Assembly: GCA_020249505.1 (NCBI GenBank)
Contig: JADCFN010000028.1
Span: 1-64,000 of the forward strand
DNA from: Roseomonas sp.
GTDB lineage: Bacteria; Pseudomonadota; Alphaproteobacteria; Acetobacterales; Acetobacteraceae
DNA: 64,000 nucleotides
Reading direction: 5' to 3'
Below the pieces are notes generated by a model that made no database searches, was not told the origin of the DNA, and was given only the letters and a program-made list of their open reading frames with translations. The position numbers were made by a program, and so were the translations under genes. Shown here piece after piece: positions 32,839 to 41,068 of the stretch (positions are counted from its first letter, which is position 1; each line of letters begins with the position of its first letter).

Positions 32839-33642
32839 ATGGGACAGGTTCAAGGCAAGGTCGCGCTGATCACTGGCGCCGCGGCGGGTATTGGTGCCGC
32901 TTGCGCGGAAGCACTCGCCGCCGAAGGGGCGCGCGTGGTGCTGACTGATGTTGATGATGCGCGTGGTGAGGCTTTGGCGGCAAAACTCCGCGCCGCCGGG
33001 CATCAGGCGCTTTACCTCCATCAGGATGTGGTGGATGAGGCGCGTTGGGCGGAGGTGATTGCCGCCATTGAAGCGCAATTTGGCCGTCTGGATGTGCTGG
33101 TTTCCAATGCTGGCATCGCCATCATGAAGCCTTTGCTTGATATGTCGCTGGCCGAATGGCGGCGGCAGAATGCGGTCAATATTGATGGCGTGTTTTTGTC
33201 CGTGAAATACGCCATCCCCGCCATGCGCCGTGCGGGGGGTGGTTCCATCATCATGATGTCCTCCATCGCCGGCATTCGCGGTTCTGCCGGTTTGGCTGGT
33301 TATTCCGCGAGCAAGGGGGCGGTGCGGCTATTCTCAAAATCCGTGGCGCTGGAATGCGCCGGCGCGCGGGATGGCATTCGCTGCAATTCGGTCCATCCCG
33401 GCGTGATCGAAACCGATATCTGGCAGAAGATGCCGCAGGGTAGTCCTGGTGGGCGCAATGCGCCGATTGATCCGCGCCAATTGGCGGCGAATATCGTGCC
33501 CCTGGGTGAAGCCGGCACGGCGGCCGATATCGCGGCTGGTGTTGTGTTCCTGGCATCCGACGCATCGCGGCATATGACAGGCAGTGAATTGGTGATTGAC
33601 GGCGGGTCAACTGCCGGGCGCGCCGGCACGATGCCGCGGTGA
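32839..33642 (+). CDS. Short-chain dehydrogenase/reductase
   Basis: This 267-residue classical SDR has the cofactor motif TGAAAGIG (12-19), NAG at 90-92, and catalytic S142, Y155 and K159 (YSASK). D37 in VVLTDVDD suggests NAD(H) preference. It ends with the usual C-terminal ELVIDGGST. It lies 18 bases after the DAO gene and 16 before another SDR, so these probably act in sequence on one alcohol/ketone pathway. The exact substrate is not predictable. Confidence 0.88.
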   Translation: MGQVQGKVALITGAAAGIGAACAEALAAEGARVVLTDVDDARGEALAAKLRAAGHQALYLHQDVVDEARWAEVIAAIEAQFGRLDVLVSNAGIAIMKPLLDMSLAEWRRQNAVNIDGVFLSVKYAIPAMRRAGGGSIIMMSSIAGIRGSAGLAGYSASKGAVRLFSKSVALECAGARDGIRCNSVHPGVIETDIWQKMPQGSPGGRNAPIDPRQLAANIVPLGEAGTAADIAAGVVFLASDASRHMTGSELVIDGGSTAGRAGTMPR

Positions 33643-33658
33643 TGGAAAGGATCTCGCC

Positions 33659-34432
33659 ATGAAAACCGCCCTTGTGACCGGTGCCGCGCGCGGCATCGGC
33701 CTTGCTGTTGTGAAGCGCTTCCTCGCTGAGGGGTGGAATGTTGCGCTGCTCGATATCAACGCAGCCGAACTGCGTGAGACCATGGCGGCGCTGGCCGAAC
33801 CCGCAAAAACCCTCGAGATCATCTGCGATGTTTCAGACCCGCCCGCGATTGCGGCTGCGGTGCGTCAGGCAGCGGCGCATTTCGGGCGGCTGGATGCGCT
33901 GGTGAATAATGCTGGCATCGCCATTTTCAAACCGATCCTGCAAACCACGGCGGAAGATTGGGCGCGTGTGCTGGCGGTGAACCTGACCGGCCCCTTCCTC
34001 GCGGCGCAGGCAGCGGCACCGATTATGGCTGAGGCGGGCGGCGGGGTGATGGTGAATATCACCTCCATCTCTGGCCTGCGCGCTTCGACGCTCCGCGTCG
34101 CCTATGGCACCAGCAAGGCCGGGCTTGCGCATCTGACCAAACAGCAGGCGGTGGAATTCGCGAGCCTTGGCATTCGTGTGAATGCGGTCGCCCCCGGCCC
34201 GGTGGATACGGCCATGGCGAAGGCGGTGCACACGCCAGAAATTCGCGCCGATTATCACGACCATTTACCGCTTAATCGCTATGGGCTGGAAGTGGAATTG
34301 GCGGAAGCTGTATTTTTCTTGTGCAGCGACCGCGCGAGCTATCTGACCGGCCAGGTGATTGCTGTGGATGGCGGGTTTGACGCCACCGGCATCGGCCTGC
34401 CCACACTCAGGGCAGAACGGCGGAATCTTTAA
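33659..34432 (+). CDS. Short-chain dehydrogenase/reductase
   Basis: From ATG 33659 the protein has 257 residues with TGAARGIG (7-14), NNAG (83-86) and catalytic Ser about 136-138, Tyr149 and Lys153 (YGTSK). The Asp in VALLDINA suggests NAD use. A GGAAAGG precedes the start. It is about as long as the preceding SDR but clearly different in sequence, so they are likely paralogues with different substrates. Its final codons overlap the stop of the convergent Fe-alcohol dehydrogenase by four bases. Confidence 0.88.
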   Translation: MKTALVTGAARGIGLAVVKRFLAEGWNVALLDINAAELRETMAALAEPAKTLEIICDVSDPPAIAAAVRQAAAHFGRLDALVNNAGIAIFKPILQTTAEDWARVLAVNLTGPFLAAQAAAPIMAEAGGGVMVNITSISGLRASTLRVAYGTSKAGLAHLTKQQAVEFASLGIRVNAVAPGPVDTAMAKAVHTPEIRADYHDHLPLNRYGLEVELAEAVFFLCSDRASYLTGQVIAVDGGFDATGIGLPTLRAERRNL

Positions 34433-35568
34433 CTTGCCAGCCTCAGAATCTCTTCCAAATCCGCCGCCCCGCGTACCGGGCGCGGGTTGGTCGCAATAGG
34501 CGCATCGCCGGTCCAGCGCGCGGCAAGGCCCGGGATTTCTGCCTCCGTGATGCCCTGCTGATGCAAGCGCGTCGGCAATCCAAGCCCTGCGACAAATTCT
34601 TCAATGGCCGGCCCCGCTTCCGCACCGCGAAAAATCGCCGCGATATCCGCCTGCCGCGCCGCATTCGCCGGCGCATTCCAGCGCATCACCGCATGCAGCA
34701 TGAGGCAGGAAGTGATGCCATGCGGCACGCCGCGCGCCGCACCGAGAATATAGCCGAGCCCATGGCTGGCACCGACTGTTACGCCCGCCCATCCGCCCTG
34801 GACGGAAAGCCAGGCCGCTTGCTGGCAAAGCGCGCGGGCGCGCAAATCCCCCGCGGCCTCTGCCACGCGCGGCAGGCCCTCCGCCAGCATCAGCATGGCC
34901 TGTCGTGATACCGCATCGGAAAAGGGCGCGGGTTCCAAAGCGCACCAACGCTCGGCCGCATGATCCAGGGCGCGAATACCGGATGAAAGGAAAAGTTCCG
35001 CCGGCGTTTCCAAAGTGGCGGCAGGGTCAAGCAAAACGGCGCGCGGTACCATCCAGGGGTCAAGCGCGCGATACTTCCGCCCCTCGGCCAAATCCGTATA
35101 GCCGGCATGGGGTGCGAATTCAGCGGCTGAAAGCGTGGTTGGCACCGCGACCAAACGCGGCGAGGGCGCGGCGCCGTCCCAGGCACCGGGCGAGGCACCA
35201 CGCGAAACCGCTGCTTCAATCAGCGCTGCACGTTCCGTAATGCCACGCCAGACGGCAAGGCAGGCAACCTTGGCGCCATCAATCACCGAACCGCCACCAA
35301 GCGCCACCACCAATTCGGCGCGGCTTTCACGCAGCAACGCGGCCAGCGCCAAGACATCCTCAACCGGGCTATGGGCGCGCATGGCAGCGCTTTCCGCAAC
35401 CAGTCGCGCGCCCAAGGCTTCCCGTACTTCCGCCGCGATGCGGCTACCTGCGAGTGATCTTGTGGTCAAAAGCGCAATGCGTTGCGCGTCAGCAACCTCA
35501 CCCGGCAGCGCCTCGGCCACACTCACATCATGATAAACCCGCGCCTGGGCCGGCCATTGGTGCAGCAT
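34429..35568 (-). CDS. Iron-containing alcohol dehydrogenase / maleylacetate reductase-like
   Basis: From ATG 35568 the protein has 379 residues. GGGSVIDGAKV is the NAD-binding loop and PTTLSAAEFAPHAG the following signature. Metal-binding His residues are in IRALDHAAERW and SHGLGYILGAARGVPHG. The family pattern is closest to maleylacetate reductases, which finish chloroaromatic and hydroxyquinol breakdown. An extended upstream frame lies over the crotonase gene and is rejected; only four bases separate the two genes. Assignment to maleylacetate is plausible but unproved, since no hydroxyquinol dioxygenase is nearby. Confidence 0.82.
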   Translation of the reverse strand: MLHQWPAQARVYHDVSVAEALPGEVADAQRIALLTTRSLAGSRIAAEVREALGARLVAESAAMRAHSPVEDVLALAALLRESRAELVVALGGGSVIDGAKVACLAVWRGITERAALIEAAVSRGASPGAWDGAAPSPRLVAVPTTLSAAEFAPHAGYTDLAEGRKYRALDPWMVPRAVLLDPAATLETPAELFLSSGIRALDHAAERWCALEPAPFSDAVSRQAMLMLAEGLPRVAEAAGDLRARALCQQAAWLSVQGGWAGVTVGASHGLGYILGAARGVPHGITSCLMLHAVMRWNAPANAARQADIAAIFRGAEAGPAIEEFVAGLGLPTRLHQQGITEAEIPGLAARWTGDAPIATNPRPVRGAADLEEILRLAS

Positions 35569-35572
35569 GGCC

Positions 35573-36361
35573 TCAACCCTTTCCGCCAGCGAAAAAGCGC
35601 GAAAAATCCGGCTTGCGCTTTTCCTGAAACGCCGCGACAGCTTCCGCCGCTTCCGGTCCGCGCAATAGCGCGCCGAAGGCTGCGAATTCCACCTGCATAT
35701 GTTCTGCGATGCGCGCAGCATCGGCACGGCGCAACAGCGCCTTGGTTTGCGCCATGGCCGCCGGTGGCTTGGCGGCCAAAGCGCGAGCCTTGGCTTCCGC
35801 ATGGGCCAGCAATTCGGCGGCGGGCATCACGGCATTGATGATGCCAGCGCGCAATGCGACTTCCGGCGCAAAGGCATCCCCCAGCATCAGCAATTCATTG
35901 GCAAGCAATTGCCCGCCGCGCATCGGCACCAGCAGGGAAGAACCGCCTTCCGGGCACAACCCCAAATCCACAAAAGGCATGCGGAAGATGGCGTTATCCC
36001 CGGCATAGACCAGGTCACAATGCAAAAGCAGCGTCGTGCCAATGCCAATCGCATAACCCGCCACCGCCGCCACCACGGGCTTCGGGCATTCGCCAAGAGC
36101 CGCCAGCATTTCCCGCGCGGGTGAGGGAACCTCCGCCTGCTGTTCCCCGCGCGCCCGAAAATCCGCAACATCATTGCCAGAGGTAAAACAGGCATCGCTG
36201 CCAGTGATCATTACGGCGCGAATGGCCGGTGTGGCCGCAGCCTCCCGCAGTCCCGCCGCCATCGCGCTATACATCGCGCGCGTCAGGGCGTTTTTCTTCT
36301 CGGGGCGGTTCAGGCGAATGATGCGCAGCCCAGCATCATCGGTGATATCAATTTCAGGCAT
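35573..36361 (-). CDS. Enoyl-CoA hydratase/isomerase-family protein
   Basis: The 262-residue crotonase has oxyanion-hole segments CFTSGNDVADF and AVAGYAIGIGTTLLLHCDLVYA. It keeps the catalytic-region glutamate in FVDLGLCPEGGSSLLVP. This pattern resembles delta3,delta2-enoyl-CoA isomerases and related hydratases. It is upstream of the Fe-ADH gene by four bases. The next gene upstream, an SDR, ends 76 bases away, so an operon SDR-crotonase-ADH is likely. Confidence 0.87.
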   Translation of the reverse strand: MPEIDITDDAGLRIIRLNRPEKKNALTRAMYSAMAAGLREAAATPAIRAVMITGSDACFTSGNDVADFRARGEQQAEVPSPAREMLAALGECPKPVVAAVAGYAIGIGTTLLLHCDLVYAGDNAIFRMPFVDLGLCPEGGSSLLVPMRGGQLLANELLMLGDAFAPEVALRAGIINAVMPAAELLAHAEAKARALAAKPPAAMAQTKALLRRADAARIAEHMQVEFAAFGALLRGPEAAEAVAAFQEKRKPDFSRFFAGGKG

Positions 36362-36437
36362 TGGCGTTCCTCAAACAAAAATGGGCGGGATGGCAGCGGC
36401 AATCCAAGGTGCAATCATGCCCGCTTCAGGAAGTGCG

Positions 36438-37208
36438 TCAAATCGCCGTATAGCCGCCATCCACCGCCCAGGAGACTCCCGTCACAAAGCTCGCTTTCGG
36501 GCTACAAAGCCATACTACCGCTTCGGCGATCTCACTTGCCTGGCCCATGCGCGCCATTGGCACTCGCGCCAGGATGCGCTCACCGCGCCGGCGCATCGTC
36601 TCCTCGGTCATGGGTGTCTCGATATAACCCGGGCAAACCGCATTGACGCGGATGTTATCCTCGGCATGGTCAGCTGCCGCTGTCTTCGTCAGACCCACCA
36701 CACCATGCTTTGCCGCAACATAGGCTGAGGAGGTAGCCGATCCGATCAACCCAAGGATCGAAGCCGTATTGATGATGACGCCGCCCGAACCCTGCGCGCG
36801 CATTTGTGCTACTTCATGCCTCAGGCATAGCCAAACGCCAGTCAGATTCACATCAATCAGGCGACGCCACGCTTCGGGTGCGACATCCGCGATTTTCTGC
36901 CCCCCGGCATTTACCTGATAAGGGGCGATGCCAGCATTGTTGAAGGCGCAGTCAAGGCCGCCAAAGGCATCCGCCGTCGCGGCGATCATGGCCTTTACCG
37001 CGTCATCATCCGTGACATCACAGGCGATGGCGAGCGCCTGGCCTCCCATCGCCTTGATCTCTGAGACAGTGTTTTGCGCGGCCTCCTCCAGGATATCCGC
37101 CACCGCCACCCGCGCTCCCTCGCGCGCAAAAGCCAGCGCCGTAGCCCGCCCTATGCCAGAAGCGCCGCCAGTCACGAGCGCGCTCTTGCCTTCCAGATCG
37201 CGTGTCAT
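36438..37208 (-). CDS. Short-chain dehydrogenase/reductase
   Basis: The 256-residue SDR has TGGASGIG (13-20), NNAG, and a Tyr/Lys active site in SSAYVAAKHG. Asp in VAVADILEE indicates NAD(H). The C-terminus WAVDGGYTAI is standard. A 36-codon mini-ORF with an excellent ribosome site ends three bases before its ATG, so the SDR is probably translated by coupling from it. Similar to 3-oxoacyl-ACP reductase-like and 2,5-dichloro-diol dehydrogenase-like enzymes; the substrate is unknown. Confidence 0.87.
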   Translation of the reverse strand: MTRDLEGKSALVTGGASGIGRATALAFAREGARVAVADILEEAAQNTVSEIKAMGGQALAIACDVTDDDAVKAMIAATADAFGGLDCAFNNAGIAPYQVNAGGQKIADVAPEAWRRLIDVNLTGVWLCLRHEVAQMRAQGSGGVIINTASILGLIGSATSSAYVAAKHGVVGLTKTAAADHAEDNIRVNAVCPGYIETPMTEETMRRRGERILARVPMARMGQASEIAEAVVWLCSPKASFVTGVSWAVDGGYTAI

Positions 37209-37211
37209 GAT

Positions 37212-37322
37212 TCAGCCTTTCCTGTCTTGCGCCGGTGCTGATGCGTGGTGCAGCGTTGGAAAGCGCGGCAGGGCATCATCAAAGGTCAGCGGCTTGAAGC
37301 TGGTGGGTGAATATGGGGTCAT
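37212..37322 (-). CDS. 36-residue mini-ORF, amidase N-terminus-like, upstream of an SDR
   Basis: On the minus strand AGGAGG (37328-37333) stands five bases before ATG 37322. The frame runs 36 codons to TGA 37212-37214, and the SDR starts three bases later. The peptide includes PLTFDDALPRF, which resembles the extreme N-terminus of some amidase-signature enzymes, and then turns into an unrelated Pro/Ala/His tail. It may be the stub left when an amidase gene was deleted and fused to the SDR operon, or a short leader kept for translational coupling. Confidence 0.5.
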   Translation of the reverse strand: MTPYSPTSFKPLTFDDALPRFPTLHHASAPAQDRKG

Positions 37323-37418
37323 CGTGGCCTCCTAATCCCTGATGCTCACCCGCCGCGCGGGTATCGGCAAGCCTGCCATCCCATGCCATAAAGACCGGGA
37401 AAACAAAGGGGATTGTCC

Positions 37419-38168
37419 ATGTCGAAAAAAGTTATGCTGATCACCGGTGCCGGGCGTGGCATTGGCGCGGCCACCGCGCGCATGGCCGCCGCCCGCGGCT
37501 ATGACCTATGCCTAACGTATCAGCAGGATAGCGCCAGCGCCGAAGCCGTGAAGCGCGATTGCGAAGCGGCCGGGGCGAAGGTCTTGCTGCTGCAAGGCTC
37601 GGTCGAGGATGAGGCGCATGCGGTCGGCGCTTTTGATGCCATCATGAAGCATTTCGGGCGCATTGATGTGGTCGTGAATAATGCCGGCGGGACAGGGCCG
37701 CGCGGGCGGCTGGAGGATATTACCCATGCCGGCTGGGCCAATACCATGGGCGCCAATGTCACCGGCCTTGCTATGTTCTGCCGCGAAGCGGTGAAGCGCA
37801 TGTCCACCAAGCATGGCGGCAAGGGGGGTGCGATTGTGAATGTTTCCTCCCGCGCCTCGGAACTCGGCAGTGCGGGCGAATATGTCCATTACGCTGCGAG
37901 CAAGGCCGCGGTGGATACGCTGACCATCGGGCTTGCGCGCGAAGTGGCGCAGGAAGGCATGCGGGTAAATGCGGTCAATCCTGGCCTGATTGAAACGGAA
38001 ATCCATGCCCGCGGCGGCGCGCCGGATCGGCTGGCGCGGCTTGGGCCGCTGGTGCCCATGGGCCGGCCTGGCAAGCCAGAGGAAGTGGCGGAATGCATCC
38101 TGTTCCTGGCGTCCGACGCGGCTTCCTATGTAACCGCTTCTTGCATGCAGGTGGGCGGCGGGCGCTAA
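37419..38168 (+). CDS. Short-chain dehydrogenase/reductase
   Basis: From ATG 37419, eight bases after AAAGGG, the protein has 249 residues. Its cofactor loop is TGAGRGIG and the substrate region has NNAGG. The active site lies in SSRASELGSAGEYVHYAASK, with a longer Ser-Tyr spacing than its neighbours, a pattern seen in glucose-1-dehydrogenase and FabG-like relatives. It diverges from the minus-strand SDR cluster and is followed by the three-gene flavoprotein dehydrogenase. It may convert a product of that enzyme. Confidence 0.87.
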   Translation: MSKKVMLITGAGRGIGAATARMAAARGYDLCLTYQQDSASAEAVKRDCEAAGAKVLLLQGSVEDEAHAVGAFDAIMKHFGRIDVVVNNAGGTGPRGRLEDITHAGWANTMGANVTGLAMFCREAVKRMSTKHGGKGGAIVNVSSRASELGSAGEYVHYAASKAAVDTLTIGLAREVAQEGMRVNAVNPGLIETEIHARGGAPDRLARLGPLVPMGRPGKPEEVAECILFLASDAASYVTASCMQVGGGR

Positions 38169-38211
38169 TCCCATCTTTCCTTAACCGAGAGCGCGTAAAC
38201 CGGGCCTTGTC

Positions 38212-39315
38212 ATGACCGCGAGACGCTTTGACGCAATGGTGATTGGGGGCGGGCTTGTGGGGTCCGCCATTGCCTGGGGCCTCCGGCGCGAAGGGCTTTC
38301 GGTTGTGCTGCTGGATGAAGGTGACGCGGCCTATCGCGCCAGCCGCGGTAATTTCGGCCTGGTCTGGGTGCAATCCAAGGGGCTCGGCGCGCCCTGGTAT
38401 CAGCGCTGGACTCGCCAATCAGCGGAAAGCTGGGCGGAATTGGCGGATGATCTGGCCAAGCAAACCGGACAATCCCTTGGCCTGTCGCAGCCGGGCGGGC
38501 TGCATCTATGCCTTTCCGATAAAGAAATGAAGGAACGTGCCGAGCGCCTGGAACAGATGAAGCGCGAAGCGGGCAATTACGGGTTTGAGTACCGGATGCT
38601 GGATGCGCGGGAAGCACGCGAAATGCTGCCCGGCCTTGGCCCCGCCGTGGTGGGCGCTTCCTTCACGCCCTATGATGGGCATGTCAGCCCGCTGGCACTT
38701 CTGCGCAGCCTGCATCACGGTTTCACGGCGCTTGGCGGGGTTTATCTGCCCAATGTGAAGATCACCGGCATCGCGACAGCGCCACGCAATTTCCTGCTGG
38801 AAACCAATCTTGGCACCATCCAGGCAGAACGCGCCGTGCTGGCGGCTGGCCTCGGCAATGCCACCCTCGCTTCCCATTTCGGCTTGAAGGCGCCGGTGCG
38901 CCCGCAGCGTGGCCAGGTATTGGTGACGGAACGCACGCGCGCTGCCCTGCCCATGCCCACCACCACCATTCGCCAAACCGGTGAAGGCAGCATCATGCTG
39001 GGCGATAGCGTGGAAGAAGTGGGCTTCGATACACGCCAAACCCAACCGGTGATGGCCGAAATCGCCCATCGCGCGGCGCTTTGTTTTCCCTGGATCGGCA
39101 AGCTGAATGTGGTGCGGGCCTGGTCCGCGCTGCGCGTCATGTCGCCCGATGGGCTGCCCATCTATGACCAGTCCGAGACCCTGCCCGGCGCCTTCACTGC
39201 CAATTGCCATTCCGGCGTCACGCTGGCGGCCGCGCATGGCAAGCTGTTGGCGCCCATGATTGCACGCGGCGCGCTTGATCCTTTCCTGGCACCGTTTTCG
39301 GCTGAGCGTTTTTGA
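38212..39315 (+). CDS. FAD-dependent dehydrogenase, DAO-type subunit (HcnC / opine-oxidase B-like)
   Basis: The 367-residue protein has GGGLVGSAIAWGLRREG for FAD binding and a conserved SRGNFGLVWVQSKG segment. It belongs to the DAO family subunits of heterotrimeric dehydrogenases (hydrogen cyanide synthase HcnC, opine oxidase OoxB, D-hydroxyproline dehydrogenase). The next two genes provide the matching [2Fe-2S] and NAD-type flavoprotein subunits, with TGATG and ATGA overlaps, so the three form one complex. The substrate is a secondary or D-amino acid, by inference. Confidence 0.88.
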   Translation: MTARRFDAMVIGGGLVGSAIAWGLRREGLSVVLLDEGDAAYRASRGNFGLVWVQSKGLGAPWYQRWTRQSAESWAELADDLAKQTGQSLGLSQPGGLHLCLSDKEMKERAERLEQMKREAGNYGFEYRMLDAREAREMLPGLGPAVVGASFTPYDGHVSPLALLRSLHHGFTALGGVYLPNVKITGIATAPRNFLLETNLGTIQAERAVLAAGLGNATLASHFGLKAPVRPQRGQVLVTERTRAALPMPTTTIRQTGEGSIMLGDSVEEVGFDTRQTQPVMAEIAHRAALCFPWIGKLNVVRAWSALRVMSPDGLPIYDQSETLPGAFTANCHSGVTLAAAHGKLLAPMIARGALDPFLAPFSAERF

Positions 39316-39611
39316 TGTTTCATACGCGCCCCGATCATCGGCCGGAAACCGTGCAGGTTTACGTGGAAGGCCGCGCCTTGATGGTGCCGGAAGGCAGCAG
39401 CGCCGCCGCCGCCATTCTGATTGCGGGCCTGCCTGCCATTCGTGAAACAGCGGTGTCCGGCAGCCCGCGTTTGCCCTGGTGCATGATGGGCGTTTGCTTC
39501 GATTGCCTGGCCGAGATTGATGGGGTCGCGAACCGGCAAGCCTGCATGGTGCCGGTTGCGGCCGGCATGCGCATCGCCCGCCAGCATGGCGCGCGGGAGC
39601 CGCAGCGATGA
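39315..39611 (+). CDS. [2Fe-2S]-binding small subunit of the three-subunit dehydrogenase (HcnA-like)
   Basis: This 98-residue protein has a plant-type ferredoxin cluster: C56, C61, C64 and C77 (Cx4Cx2Cx12C) in WCMMGVCFDCLAEIDG. It belongs to the short (2Fe-2S) proteins that link HcnB/HcnC or OoxA/OoxB-type flavoproteins. It transfers electrons between the FAD of the DAO subunit and the partner flavoprotein. The start shares bases with the preceding stop (TGATG), and the stop overlaps the next start (ATGA), supporting fixed stoichiometry. Confidence 0.9.
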   Translation: MFHTRPDHRPETVQVYVEGRALMVPEGSSAAAAILIAGLPAIRETAVSGSPRLPWCMMGVCFDCLAEIDGVANRQACMVPVAAGMRIARQHGAREPQR

Positions 39612-41017
39612 GCCTTGTGCCCGTTATCACGCCTCAGGCGCCGCGCAGCTTTGACCTGGCCATTGTGGGCGCTGGGCCGGCGGGCATGGCGGCCGCGATC
39701 ACGGCGCGCGAATGCGGGCTTTCCGTGCTGGTGGTGGATGAAAACGCGGCACCTGGCGGGCAGGTCTTTCGCGCCGCCGAATTGGCCGGCACCGATCCCG
39801 CCTTGGCGCGCGATATGGCGCCCGGGCTTGATCTGATCGCACGATTTCGCGCGCTTGATGTTACCTACCGCCCCGGCGCTACACTTTGGATGCTTGATCC
39901 CGATACGGGCACGCTTTCGCTTTCGCGCCTGAATGAGACGCTGGAATTCGTGGCAGATCGCATCCTGCTTGCAACCGGCGCCCAGGAAAGGCCAGTGCCC
40001 ATTCCGGGCTGGACTCTGCCTGGGGTGATGAGTGCTGGCGCGGCGCAGATTGCGCTGAAGACCGCAGGCATGGTGCCATCGGGCAAGGTGGTGCTGGCAG
40101 GGCAGGGGCCGCTGATGTGGCTGCTCGCCAATCAATTGATCCGCGCGGGCGTGATGCCGGTGCTGGTGGAAACACGCACGCAGCCGATCCTGCGCACGGC
40201 CTTGGAACAGGGCGGGATTTTTGCGGGTTTTCCGCAACTCGCCAAAGGCATTGGCCTGGTCCTGAAGGCGCGTCAGGCCGGGATGCGGGTGATCTCGGGT
40301 GCGCGGCATCTGCGCGCGGAAGGCAACGCACGCGTGCAAGCGCTCCGCTTCGAAGGCGGTGTTGAGCCTTGCGATACGCTTTTGCTGCATGAAGGTGTGA
40401 TCCCTGCGACGCATATTTCGATGGCGATTGGGCTTGAGCATGTTTGGGATGCGCGCCAGCTTTGCTGGCGGCCCAAGCTTGATGTTTTCGGCGCATCTTC
40501 CCATGCGCGCGTTGCGGTCGCAGGCGATGGCGCCGTGATTGGCGGTTGGGAAGCGGCGGTGGCAGCCGGGCAATTGGCGGCATTGGATGCGGCGGTCCGG
40601 CTTGGTCGGCTTTCGCGCGCAGATCGGGATTTTCGTGCGGAGGCGAGTGCGGATGCGCTGTTGCAGGCCCGTGCGCTCCGCCCCTTTTTGGATGCGCTTT
40701 ACGCGCCATCGCAGGAAATCCTGGCGCCACCTGAAGAATCCACCATCATTTGCCGGTGTGAGGAAGTGACGGCAGGTTCGCTCCGTTGGGCGGCGGCGAT
40801 TGGCGCAACCGGTCCCAACCAGGCGAAGGCCTATTTGCGCTGTGGCATGGGGCCTTGCCAGGGGCGGCTTTGCGGCCCGACTGTGGCGGCTGTTATTGCA
40901 GAAACGCGCAGCGTGCCGGTGCAGGAGGTCGGGCATTTCCGCCCCCGCGCGCCCTATAAGCCGATCACCGTCAATGAACTTGCCGGGGCGCCGCATGGTG
41001 CGGATCGGCTTTCCTGA
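39608..41017 (+). CDS. FAD/NAD(P)-binding subunit with BFD-type [2Fe-2S] domain (HcnB / OoxA-like)
   Basis: The 469-residue protein begins with VGAGPAGMAAAITARECG and ENAAPGGQVFR, typical of pyridine-nucleotide-disulphide-type flavoproteins. A middle second dinucleotide fold follows. The C-terminal BFD-like domain carries cluster cysteines in IICRCEEVT and RCGMGPCQGRLCG. This arrangement is specific to HcnB, OoxA and SoxA-related subunits. It accepts electrons from the DAO subunit via the small ferredoxin-like protein and probably reduces the quinone pool. It is the last gene of the set. Confidence 0.9.
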   Translation: MSLVPVITPQAPRSFDLAIVGAGPAGMAAAITARECGLSVLVVDENAAPGGQVFRAAELAGTDPALARDMAPGLDLIARFRALDVTYRPGATLWMLDPDTGTLSLSRLNETLEFVADRILLATGAQERPVPIPGWTLPGVMSAGAAQIALKTAGMVPSGKVVLAGQGPLMWLLANQLIRAGVMPVLVETRTQPILRTALEQGGIFAGFPQLAKGIGLVLKARQAGMRVISGARHLRAEGNARVQALRFEGGVEPCDTLLLHEGVIPATHISMAIGLEHVWDARQLCWRPKLDVFGASSHARVAVAGDGAVIGGWEAAVAAGQLAALDAAVRLGRLSRADRDFRAEASADALLQARALRPFLDALYAPSQEILAPPEESTIICRCEEVTAGSLRWAAAIGATGPNQAKAYLRCGMGPCQGRLCGPTVAAVIAETRSVPVQEVGHFRPRAPYKPITVNELAGAPHGADRLS

Positions 41018-41068
41018 GGCAAACAAAGAAGATTGCACGCCAACTATTTAAAGCGCTAACAAAATTGC

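Noticed and set aside
38506-39630. 374-codon minus-strand frame
   Set aside because: Shadow of the DAO subunit and the [2Fe-2S] gene, without motifs.
39359-41038. 559-codon minus-strand open frame over the HcnA/HcnB-like genes
   Set aside because: Same reason: composition of a shadow frame, while the plus-strand genes have clear cofactor motifs and overlapping starts and stops.
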